DNA from: a virus
Virus record (IMG/VR): IMGVR_UViG_3300030331_002818
Span: 1-52,469 of that record
Reading direction: 5' to 3' (one strand)
DNA: 52,469 nt
Part shown: piece by piece, positions 46,340 to 52,469 of the stretch
Numbering within the stretch: the stretch's first letter is position 1
Layout of the letters: every line of letters starts with the position of its first letter
The notes under the pieces: model-generated
Database searches by the model: none
Told to the model about the DNA's origin: nothing
What the model saw: the letters and a program-made list of their open reading frames with translations, nothing else
Program-made: the position numbers and the translations under genes

Positions 46340-47236
46340 ATGCCTGAAGAAAAACAAAAAGAGTTGTTTGAAGAATCTGAAGATCTCGAAATAGAGGTAG
46401 AGGAAGAAAAAGAGGAAGAGCCACAAGAGGTTGCTGCTGAAGAACCAAAAGAGCAAGCTGCCGAATCTTCCGATGATGAGCTTGAAAACTATAGTGAGTC
46501 TGTGCAGAAACGCATCAGTAAACTTACTGCTAAAATGCGTGAGGCTGAAAGGCGCGAGAAAGCGGCTACAGAGTATGCTCAAGCAGTTCAAAAACAATTA
46601 CAGGAGAGTACACAAAAAAGCACTGCTTTAGATGATTCTTTTGTAAGTGAGTTTGAAACAAGAGTTACGTATCAAGAAGAGAGTTTACGTAATAAACTAA
46701 AAGAAGCGATAGATCGCGGAGATGTTGATAAGCAAGTAGAAGTACAAGCAGCTTTAGCTAATTTAGCGCAAGATAATCAACGGTTAGCTTATGTAAAGCA
46801 CCAAAAAGAGGTGCAAGCTAAACAACTTGAGCAAATACAGCAAACTCCGCAACAACCCGTGCAGCAAGCTCCTACACAACCAGACCCTAAAGCATCAGCA
46901 TGGGCTGAGCGCAATACTTGGTTTGGACAAGATGAGCCTATGACACTCACCGCTTTTAGTATACATAAAAAACTGGTTGAGGAAGAGGGCTACGACCCTA
47001 CTGGTGATGAGTATTATAATGAGCTTGATAGTAGAATGCGAAGAGATTTTCCTCATAAATTTGGGGAAAAAACTAATAGAACCTCAGGTCCTGCTGTAGC
47101 TGGAGCAAATAGAAGTGGTAAAACTTCTAATAAAAAATCTGTAAAACTAACTCAATCTCAAGTTGCAATAGCGAAAAAACTTGGTATAACTAATGAACAG
47201 TATGCGAAACAACTACTCGCATTACAAAATTCGTGA
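46340..47236 (+). CDS. Capsid scaffolding protein
   Basis: The 298-residue product starts at ATG after CATGGAGTGAGC. The N-terminus is extremely acidic (EDLEIEVEEEKEEEPQEVAA). Long coiled-coil helices follow (ISKLTAKMREAERREKAATE, then LKEAIDRGDVDKQVEVQAAL), then a Gln/Pro linker and a basic C-terminal region (TNRTSGPAVAGANRSGKTSN). Acidic helical body plus basic tail before the capsid gene is the classic scaffold layout. Confidence 0.75.
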   Translation: MPEEKQKELFEESEDLEIEVEEEKEEEPQEVAAEEPKEQAAESSDDELENYSESVQKRISKLTAKMREAERREKAATEYAQAVQKQLQESTQKSTALDDSFVSEFETRVTYQEESLRNKLKEAIDRGDVDKQVEVQAALANLAQDNQRLAYVKHQKEVQAKQLEQIQQTPQQPVQQAPTQPDPKASAWAERNTWFGQDEPMTLTAFSIHKKLVEEEGYDPTGDEYYNELDSRMRRDFPHKFGEKTNRTSGPAVAGANRSGKTSNKKSVKLTQSQVAIAKKLGITNEQYAKQLLALQNS

Positions 47237-47246
47237 GGAAGTCGAT

Positions 47247-47702
47247 ATGACCGATAGAAGCCCACGCACTGCCCAAACTAGGGATAAAACTAGCCGCAAT
47301 AAACCGTGGCGACCACCGTCTCAATTAGACGCTCCAGATCCTCCAGAGGGATTTGTTCATCGATGGATCCGTGAATCAGTCATGGGTGTTGATGATAAGA
47401 AAAACCTGTCTGCTCGCCTACGCGAAGGCTTTGATCTTGTTCGCGCTGAAGAGTACCCAGATTTTGAAGCACCTACAGTTCAGGATGGTAAACATGCTGG
47501 CGTGATAGGTGTTGGCGGTTTGGTGCTCGCAAGGTTCCCCGTAGAAACTAGAGAACAGCGGAATGCTCATTATCGTAATGCTACGAGAGATCAGATGACT
47601 GCTGTTGATAATGATCTTATGCGGGAGCAACATCCTTCAATGCCGATCAGTAAACCTGAGCGGCAATCACGTGTAACTTTCGGTAGTAATAATACCGAGT
47701 AA
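47247..47702 (+). CDS. Head-region protein, unknown function
   Basis: I chose the ATG after GAGGAAGTCGAT (151 residues). An upstream in-frame extension would overlap the scaffold gene and lacks a ribosome site. The product is basic at first (SRNKPWRPPSQLDAPDPPEG), with conserved FVHRWIRESVMG.DDKKN and VLARFPVETREQRNAHYRNA. It recurs between scaffold and capsid genes in marine podoviruses and is probably a minor head or assembly protein. Confidence 0.6.
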   Translation: MTDRSPRTAQTRDKTSRNKPWRPPSQLDAPDPPEGFVHRWIRESVMGVDDKKNLSARLREGFDLVRAEEYPDFEAPTVQDGKHAGVIGVGGLVLARFPVETREQRNAHYRNATRDQMTAVDNDLMREQHPSMPISKPERQSRVTFGSNNTE

Positions 47703-47721
47703 TTGTTAGGAGACTAAATCG

Positions 47722-48333
47722 ATGGCAAATACTGATTCGCCTTTTGGTTTGCGTCCTCATAACAAACTAGGGCAGAACTCAAATTCCATGGGTTTGACGC
47801 CTTACAAAGTACAGATTGCGGGAGTAGCAGGTTCATCATCAGCGATCCATCAAGGTGATTTGGTGATTCCTCTTACTAACGGTCTCGTTGATGTAAGTGC
47901 GGCAGACGGTGGTTCAGTGGCAATCCTAGGTGTTATGGCAGGGTGTGAGTATACAGCACTTGATGGTACGCCAACTTTTGATAATAAATATCCTGGAACG
48001 GCTTCTTTGAAGTCAGGCACAGAAGCAACTGTGTTCGTATACGATGATCCTCATCAAGTGTACGAGTGCCAAGCTGATGCAAGTTTAACTAACCTTGCAA
48101 CTGCAACTGCTTTGATTCACTCAAATGCAGAAGGCACTGGCTTTGGTTCTGAAAATGCAAACGGCATTTCCGCAGGAGAAATTTCTGTAGCAACTGCTGG
48201 TGCAACTACAGCTACGGATAACTTCCGTATTGTAGGAATCAAAGACGTCGAGGGAATTGATTATGCTTCAGCGGGAGTTGTACTTCTAGTGAAGTTAAAT
48301 CTACCATTCCATACTGCAACCACTGGTCTATAA
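47722..48333 (+). CDS. Putative head decoration protein
   Basis: The 203-residue protein follows TTAGGAGACTAAATCG. It begins MANTDSPFGLRPHNKLGQNS and is beta-rich with many Ala, Gly, Ser and Thr (VAGSSSAIHQGDLVIPLTNG). This start and composition are typical for the gene preceding the capsid gene in many marine phages. A decoration or capsid-stabilising protein is likely; not proven. Confidence 0.6.
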   Translation: MANTDSPFGLRPHNKLGQNSNSMGLTPYKVQIAGVAGSSSAIHQGDLVIPLTNGLVDVSAADGGSVAILGVMAGCEYTALDGTPTFDNKYPGTASLKSGTEATVFVYDDPHQVYECQADASLTNLATATALIHSNAEGTGFGSENANGISAGEISVATAGATTATDNFRIVGIKDVEGIDYASAGVVLLVKLNLPFHTATTGL

Positions 48334-48346
48334 GGAGTAATTAGAT

Positions 48347-49255
48347 ATGGCTATTGCAAGATCCCAACTCCTTAAAGAACTAGAGCCTGGACTGAACGCT
48401 CTGTTTGGTATGGAGTACGACCGTTATGACAACCAGCATACTGAAATCTTTGAAACCGAGACATCAGATCGCGCTTTTGAAGAAGAGGTAATGTTGTCGG
48501 GATTCGGATCCGCACCTGTAAAAGGTGAGGGTGCAGCAGTTTCATTTGATACTGCAAACGAATCATTCACTGCTCGTTACACACACGAAACAATCGCACT
48601 TGCATTTGCGATTACTGAAGAGGCTGTAGAGGATAACCTTTATGACCGATTGAGTTCTCGTTATACTCGTGCATTGGCTCGTTCAATGTCTAACACAAAG
48701 CAAGTGAAGGCTGCGTCAGTTCTTAACAATGCGTTTGATAGTGGCTTCGCTATCGGCGACGGTAAAGAACTATGTGCTACTGACCACCCGACTAATGGTG
48801 GTGGCACTTTCCGCAACGAACTCAGCACTGCTGCTGACCTTAACGAAACATCTTTGGAGCAGTCACTTATTGATATTGCTGCCTTTATTGATGAGCGTGG
48901 TCTGAAAATTGCCGTGCAGGGTCGTAAGTTGATTATCCCATCTGCTCTACAGTTTGTAGCTGAAAGGTTGATGGCTTCAACATTGCGTACAGCTACAGCC
49001 GACAACGATATCAATGCTCTCCGTAATATGGGGATGCTTCCTGAGGGGTATGTTGTTAATAACTTCCTCACAGATACAGATGCGTTCTTCATTAAAACGG
49101 ATGCGCCTAATGGCTTCAAGCATTTTGAGCGAGCAGCTATCAGGACTTCTATGGAAGGCGATTTTGATACTGGTAACGTCCGCTATAAAGCTCGTGAGCG
49201 TTATAGCTTCGGTGTATCTGACCCACGTTGTGTGTTTGGTTCTCCTGGAGCCTAA
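48347..49255 (+). CDS. Major capsid protein
   Basis: The 302-residue protein follows AAGGAGTAATTAGAT. It has the layout of HK97-fold capsid proteins of the Mu gpT-like type: MAIARSQLLKELEPGLNALF, FTARYTHETIALAFAITEEA, RYTRALARSMSNTKQ, then LKIAVQGRKLIIPSALQFVA and a C-terminal ERYSFGVSDPRCVFG. Codon use is more regular here, as expected for a highly expressed gene, and a very strong terminator follows. This is the main shell protein. Confidence 0.9.
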   Translation: MAIARSQLLKELEPGLNALFGMEYDRYDNQHTEIFETETSDRAFEEEVMLSGFGSAPVKGEGAAVSFDTANESFTARYTHETIALAFAITEEAVEDNLYDRLSSRYTRALARSMSNTKQVKAASVLNNAFDSGFAIGDGKELCATDHPTNGGGTFRNELSTAADLNETSLEQSLIDIAAFIDERGLKIAVQGRKLIIPSALQFVAERLMASTLRTATADNDINALRNMGMLPEGYVVNNFLTDTDAFFIKTDAPNGFKHFERAAIRTSMEGDFDTGNVRYKARERYSFGVSDPRCVFGSPGA

Positions 49256-49266
49256 ATATATTAATC

Positions 49267-49297
49267 AAAAGGGCGGCTTGTTAGCCGCCCTTTTTTT
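49267..49297 (+). terminator. Strong Rho-independent terminator after the capsid gene
   Basis: AAAAGGGCGGC and GCCGCCCTTTT form an 11-base-pair stem with loop TTGTTA and a seven-T run, starting eleven bases after the stop codon. A second small stem (CAGCCC/GGGCTG, 49320-49336) follows before the next gene. Confidence 0.95.
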
Positions 49298-49361
49298 GTT
49301 TATAGTTTCTCTACCCTGACAGCCCAATGGGGGCTGACTTTAGCCAAGACAGGAGATAGAT

Positions 49362-49982
49362 ATGGCTACAACTACCTTTTCAGGTCCAGTCCGCTCTAAA
49401 AGCGGTTTTAAAGTAATTAATGAAAGCTCAACCACTGGTGCAATTACGGAAACTGGTTTTTCTGTAAATGCAACAGGTCAACTTATTTCTATGGGAACTC
49501 GAAAGATACAGTCTTTTGCTGGCACTCTTGCTGCCACTAACGCTGCTTCAACAGCGTATGCAGATGGTGATTGTCTTGTAGAACTCGGCACTCTAAATGT
49601 AGATGCTCCAGATGATTTGGTTACACCAAGTAAGATATTTATACACCGTGCATTGATTGGCATTACCACTGCTGCTGGTCAGACATTGGCTGGCAATCTT
49701 GCTTTAAGTTCAACAAGTGGCACAGCTACAAATGCTGCTGTTTCAGGCACAGAAATTGTTGGTGCTGGTGTTACCTCTTTTAATGAGCAATTGAGCGCAA
49801 CTCAATCGATTACAGAGATTGATATAAACTTCAATGACACTGCTGGGAATTATCATATTTTCGTGCCTAACATTACGGCTGCTGTTGCAAATGTCCATCT
49901 GTATGCGAGAGCTACAACTACTGTAAATGCTGACGTTACTGCTGGCAGATTTACTGTGGAGCTTGAGTACTCAGTATACTAA
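49362..49982 (+). CDS. Beta-rich virion structural protein
   Basis: The 206-residue protein follows AGACAGGAGATAGAT. It starts MATTTFSGPVRSKSGFKVIN and is Thr/Ala/Gly-rich with repeated strand-like segments (FVPNITAAVANVHLYARATT). This sequence start recurs after capsid genes in marine phages. A head decoration or fibre-like role is probable. Confidence 0.65.
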   Translation: MATTTFSGPVRSKSGFKVINESSTTGAITETGFSVNATGQLISMGTRKIQSFAGTLAATNAASTAYADGDCLVELGTLNVDAPDDLVTPSKIFIHRALIGITTAAGQTLAGNLALSSTSGTATNAAVSGTEIVGAGVTSFNEQLSATQSITEIDINFNDTAGNYHIFVPNITAAVANVHLYARATTTVNADVTAGRFTVELEYSVY

Positions 49983-49994
49983 TAGGAGGATGTT

Positions 49995-50399
49995 ATGGCT
50001 GATGCAGTCACTTCACAAACTTTAATAGATGGCGTTAAAACTGCCGTTTTAAAGTTTACTAACATCTCTGATGGTTCTGGCGAAAGTGCAGTAGCAAAGG
50101 TAGACGTAAGCTCTCTATCTGCTAATGATGTGGGCAAAGCCTGTACAGGTGCTTCCATAGAAAAAATATGGTGGCAATGTAATGGCATGAAAGTCCAGTT
50201 ATTTTTTGATGCAACCTCTAATGTGCTAGCAATTGAGTTAGGGGAAAACCAAAGTGGGTATCATGATTATACCAGTTTTGGAGGCATTATAAATAATGCT
50301 GGGTCTGGCAAAACAGGTGATATTTTGTTCACAACTGTAGGTCACAGCTCTGCTGATAGTTATACGATTATCCTTCAGGTTCGTAAGGAATATAACTAA
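49995..50399 (+). CDS. Virion structural protein, unknown role
   Basis: The 134-residue protein follows AGGAGGATGTT. It is a compact beta-rich domain (VKTAVLKFTNISDGSGESAV, IEKIWWQCNGMKVQLFFDAT, then SYTIILQVRKEY). Found next to the previous gene in related phages, it is likely a head-tail or decoration component. The next gene starts in a TAATG overlap. Confidence 0.6.
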   Translation: MADAVTSQTLIDGVKTAVLKFTNISDGSGESAVAKVDVSSLSANDVGKACTGASIEKIWWQCNGMKVQLFFDATSNVLAIELGENQSGYHDYTSFGGIINNAGSGKTGDILFTTVGHSSADSYTIILQVRKEYN

Positions 50400-50683
50400 T
50401 GGCTACCACTAAAGATGTAAAAAGAACCCCCTCTGGAAGGCTCACTTACAGGGGGGAGTCTTTTTCTGGTTACAACAAACCGAAAAGAACACCAAACGGT
50501 CCGAAAAAATCTGCTGTACTCGCTAAAAAAGGTAGTCAGGTAAAACTGGTTCGGTTTGGCGACCCTAATATGACGATAAAAAAAGACCAACCTGGAAGAC
50601 GCAAATCGTTTAGAGCGCGTCATAATTGTGCTACAGCTAAAGATAAATTCAGTGCTCGATATTGGTCTTGTAAGGCTTGGTAA
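50399..50683 (+). CDS. Basic conserved marine-phage protein
   Basis: The 94-residue product is rich in Lys and Arg (RGESFSGYNKPKRTPNGPKK, then RRKSFRARHNCATAKDKFSA, ending YWSCKAW). The GYNKPKRTP motif, KLVRFGDP and RARH...K..KFSA.YW are strongly conserved in marine and environmental phages. Nucleic-acid binding is plausible. It is the first of several basic genes with overlapping ends. Confidence 0.65.
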   Translation: MATTKDVKRTPSGRLTYRGESFSGYNKPKRTPNGPKKSAVLAKKGSQVKLVRFGDPNMTIKKDQPGRRKSFRARHNCATAKDKFSARYWSCKAW

Positions 50684-50961
50684 TGGCAATGACTAGAGGC
50701 AATATGGCACAGCAAATTAAAAAAGCTCCTGCTAGCCGTAAGAAAAAGAAGAAAAAGCCTAAAGTACCAGCAAAATATTTAGCTGGTCTCAGTGCTGCTG
50801 ATAAAGCTAAAAAGAAAAAAGAGATAGAACGCAATAGGAAAAAGTCACCAAAAGATCCCTCAGCGTATGTTTTCCCAAGTGATTTTGATAAGCACGGCAA
50901 AAGAAGAAAAACTAAAAAATCCGTACATACTAAAAAATTTAAGAAAATGTTTGGAGCGTAA
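50683..50961 (+). CDS. Very basic virion-region protein
   Basis: I chose the ATG overlapping the previous stop (92 residues). About a third of residues are Lys or Arg (APASRKKKKKKPKVPAKYLA). A conserved C-terminal block reads PSDFDKHGKRRKTKKSVHTK then KKMFG. This block recurs in marine phages. It may bind packaged DNA. Function unknown. Confidence 0.6.
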   Translation: MAMTRGNMAQQIKKAPASRKKKKKKPKVPAKYLAGLSAADKAKKKKEIERNRKKSPKDPSAYVFPSDFDKHGKRRKTKKSVHTKKFKKMFGA

Positions 50962-50962
50962 C

Positions 50963-51103
50963 ATGCACGTTAAAAGAGTAAAAAAAGTGATTAAAGGGTT
51001 AAAAAAAGCCTCTAAATTACATGCAAAACAAGCCAGATCTTTAGGCACTTTAGTAAGAAATAAAAAGTTTCAAAGTTATGGTAAAAAGAAAAAAAGATCC
51101 TAA
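50963..51103 (+). CDS. 46-residue cationic protein
   Basis: The ATG lies one base after the preceding stop; the longer in-frame extension upstream is antagonistic to the neighbour and unlikely. The product (MHVKRVKKVIKGLKKASKLH, then AKQARSLGTLVRNKK) is an amphipathic cationic helix. It recurs with the flanking basic genes. It overlaps the next gene by 26 bases. Confidence 0.55.
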   Translation: MHVKRVKKVIKGLKKASKLHAKQARSLGTLVRNKKFQSYGKKKKRS

Positions 51104-51368
51104 AAAAGGGACAGGAAAAAAACCGAAAGGTTCTGGTAGGAGGTTATATACAGATGAGAACCCAAAAGATACTGTCGGAATTAAATTTGCGACTCCAGCA
51201 GATGCACGAGCAACTGTTGCAAAAGTTAAGAAAATTAAAAAACCTTTTGCTAGGAAGATCCAAATTCTCACCGTCGGAGAACAAAGAGCCAAAGTTATGG
51301 GTAAAACCAAAGTCGTCAAAATCTTCAAAGACGGTAAAGAAAGCCTCCGTAAAGAAAGGAAAACGTGA
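51078..51368 (+). CDS. Basic conserved protein with GTGKKPKGSGRRLYTDENP motif
   Basis: The 96-residue product opens VKRKKDPKKGTGKKPKGSGR and RLYTDENPKDTV, a motif strongly conserved in marine phages and some environmental sequences (a small DUF family, number not certain to me). The rest is basic and helical. The function is unknown. It ends in a TGATG overlap with the next gene. Confidence 0.65.
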   Translation: MVKRKKDPKKGTGKKPKGSGRRLYTDENPKDTVGIKFATPADARATVAKVKKIKKPFARKIQILTVGEQRAKVMGKTKVVKIFKDGKESLRKERKT

Positions 51369-51643
51369 TGACATTAAGCGCAGCAACGAAAAAATCATTG
51401 GCAAAAAAAGCAGAGGCCGCCCGAAAAAAAGGTAAAAAAGTAACCGCTGGTCAGTTAGGCAGAGTATATAAAAAAGGTTTAGCTGCGTATAGAACAGGAC
51501 ATCGTCCTGGAACATCGCCAAATCAATGGGCAATGGCAAGAGTCAATAGTGTTTTGACTGGAGGCAAAGCTGCCAAAGTAGATGCTCATATATTTGGTAA
51601 AGGGAAAAAACCAAAAAAGAAGGAACCTAAAAAGAAATCATGA
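51368..51643 (+). CDS. Basic conserved protein with GHRPG...QWAMARVNS motif
   Basis: The ATG overlaps the previous stop (91 residues). After a Lys/Ala-rich head, a conserved domain reads LGRVYKKGLAAYRTGHRPGT and QWAMARVNSVLTGG, a pattern common in marine phages as a stand-alone domain of unknown function. The tail is poly-basic (KGKKPKKKEPKKKS). It overlaps the next start by four bases. Confidence 0.65.
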   Translation: MTLSAATKKSLAKKAEAARKKGKKVTAGQLGRVYKKGLAAYRTGHRPGTSPNQWAMARVNSVLTGGKAAKVDAHIFGKGKKPKKKEPKKKS

Positions 51644-52344
51644 GTTTTTTACAAAGTAATATACCGTATTTTAAATGTTGGGTTAGAAAAGAGTATACAA
51701 TCAATCATGAAAATTATCACGGGGAGTTTCTACATGCTATGGCTGTGGCTGTTACCACGATGCCAAATAGGTGTTTAAGTTTTCAGGTTATTTTTACAGG
51801 TTATGAAGCTGATATGGAAGATCAACCGAATGTACATGGTGGGGCTATGTGGGCAAGAATGCCTATAACTGCTTTAGTGGGTGATACGCCTTTTGATGAG
51901 TGGCCTGACCCTATGCCTGTACATGCGGCACAACCTTGGGATTGTATGTCTCATACACATGCTGTGTATAAAATAAATAGAGCTACACCCTGCCCTTGGA
52001 TTGCTAAAATAGATGGTGAGTTTTATCCTGCTAAATATTACTTTACTGTTGATTATACAGATAGTGAAATAGCGGATGATCCTGCTCAACACAAACAAAG
52101 CCATGTGTTGGAGTTATTAGATGCTGGTCAGTGGACTGGTAATATTGTGGCTTTGCCTAACAATCGTGTCCGTGTCACGCATCCTGCATGGTTTGAAACT
52201 GGCGAAGGTCCACCAGATTTTAAACCATCTCAACACATACACTATTCAAAGTCTGATTTAGATTATACAATGGATGTAAATCAGATATTCGATAATCTTT
52301 ATGCTGAAGAGGAAAACGAAGATGGCGATGAAGAAAAAGGGTAA
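51640..52344 (+). CDS. Highly conserved marine-phage protein, unknown function
   Basis: The 234-residue protein begins in an ATGA overlap. Conserved blocks are WVRKEYTINHENYHGEFLHA, GGAMWARMPITALVGDTPFD, AQPWDCMSHTH, CPWIAKIDGEFYPAKYYFTV and IADDPAQHKQSHVLELLDAG, then TGNIVALPNNRVRVT. This sequence is extremely conserved across marine phages and sits near structural genes. No catalytic motif is obvious to me; a virion component is likely. The end is acidic and overlaps the next gene. Confidence 0.7.
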   Translation: MSFLQSNIPYFKCWVRKEYTINHENYHGEFLHAMAVAVTTMPNRCLSFQVIFTGYEADMEDQPNVHGGAMWARMPITALVGDTPFDEWPDPMPVHAAQPWDCMSHTHAVYKINRATPCPWIAKIDGEFYPAKYYFTVDYTDSEIADDPAQHKQSHVLELLDAGQWTGNIVALPNNRVRVTHPAWFETGEGPPDFKPSQHIHYSKSDLDYTMDVNQIFDNLYAEEENEDGDEEKG

Positions 52345-52469
52345 TGCCAACGGTGGCAAGAAGCGCATGATGAAGGCTAAAGGCGGTGCAATGGGCGGCA
52401 AGAAGCGTATGATGAAGGCTAAAGGCGGTGCAATGGGCGGCAAGAAGCGTATGATGAAGGCTAAAGGCG
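52322..52469 (+). CDS. Repeat-containing cationic protein (3' partial)
   Basis: The frame starts at ATG 52322 inside the previous gene and runs off the right edge. It reads MAMKKKGNANGG, then repeats of KKRMMKAKGGAMGG. Lys/Met/Gly repeats of this type appear in small proteins of marine phages. The gene's end and total repeat number are not visible. The repeat probably explains why the assembly stops here. Confidence 0.65.
   Translation, partial: MAMKKKGNANGGKKRMMKAKGGAMGGKKRMMKAKGGAMGGKKRMMKAKG
52358..52469 (+). repeat. 42-base tandem repeat, two full copies and part of a third
   Basis: Units at 52358-52399, 52400-52441 and 52442-52469 (cut) are identical apart from one CGC/CGT difference. 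They encode 14 residues each. Near-perfect DNA identity implies recent expansion. Confidence 0.95.

Noticed and set aside
48661-49119. Minus-strand open frame inside the major capsid gene
   Set aside because: Complement of a highly conserved coding sequence; no ribosome site or domain.
51154-51435. Plus-strand frame ending in an AT-hook-like KSRGRPKKR
   Set aside because: Overlaps two better supported basic genes almost completely; the AT-hook look comes from out-of-frame reading of Lys/Arg-rich codons.
1-52469. Integrase, repressor-integrase lysogeny module, tRNA genes, CRISPR array, insertion sequence
   Set aside because: Looked for on both strands. No tyrosine or serine recombinase motifs, no cloverleaf-like sequence, no spaced repeat array and no transposase were recognised by eye.

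Overview
The window is almost a whole genome of a tailed, podovirus-like marine bacteriophage, recovered as a linear piece that is open at both ends. The left edge cuts a tail-fibre/adhesin gene. The right edge cuts a small basic protein gene inside a 42-base tandem repeat. Terminase subunits, portal, scaffold, capsid, tail and internal virion proteins, lysis genes, a family A DNA polymerase, a primase and three helicase or nuclease enzymes identify it as a phage. I saw no integrase, tRNA, rRNA, insertion sequence or CRISPR array. The ribosome-binding leader TAGAAAGGAG, found in front of eleven early genes, is the exact complement of a 16S rRNA tail ending CUCCUUUCU(A). That tail is typical of Alphaproteobacteria and Firmicutes. 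With the AT-rich marine-phage gene families, this suggests an alphaproteobacterial host (inference).

Layout. (1) 1-14.3 kb, plus strand: tail fibre, fibre-associated protein, a large tail/stabilisation-like structural protein, then a run of large Ala/Gln-rich proteins likely to be internal or ejected virion proteins, ending with a C-terminally membrane-anchored protein. (2) 14.2-15.6 kb: the only minus-strand gene, an SNF2-like SF2 helicase, divergent from the early operon across a 343-base control region with a promoter for each side. (3) 15.9-22.9 kb: replication proteins, including a probable ssDNA-binding protein, an archaeo-eukaryotic-type primase (AEP), a UvrD/Rep-like SF1 helicase and a DUF932 protein. 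(4) 22.8-29.3 kb: a DNA base hypermodification island: a thymine-pyrophosphorylase/hmdU-kinase-helical family protein, a coupled GT-B glycosyltransferase, a ThyA-family enzyme (thymidylate synthase or dUMP hydroxymethylase), a putative nucleotide-modification-associated small protein, DNA polymerase A with Leu at the position-762 site, and a YfbR-like HD phosphohydrolase. (5) 29.3-38 kb: about 20 small accessory genes, many with their own promoter, 5' hairpin and AGAAAGGA leader. They include zinc ribbons, ribbon-helix-helix regulators, hydrophobic micropeptides, a PD-(D/E)XK nuclease and a duplicated unknown gene; the small terminase subunit lies among them. (6) 38.2-52.5 kb: large terminase, portal, a membrane/lysis cassette with holin and T4-type lysozyme, a GroES-like co-chaperonin, scaffold, head proteins and major capsid protein, a strong terminator, further virion proteins, and a block of very basic small proteins. 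In a circular or circularly permuted genome this late block would run on into the tail genes at the left edge.

How the genes work together. The AEP primase, SF1 helicase, SSB-like protein and polymerase A would copy the DNA. The ThyA-family enzyme, HD phosphohydrolase, pyrophosphorylase-family protein and glycosyltransferase look like a pathway that makes and decorates a modified thymine. Terminase packages the DNA into capsids built with portal, scaffold and phage GroES. Internal proteins are ejected at infection, and holin plus lysozyme release progeny. The candidate undescribed system is the glycosylated-thymine island. The set of leadered micropeptides and the two paralogous unknown genes at 36.7 and 37.5 kb are further novelties.
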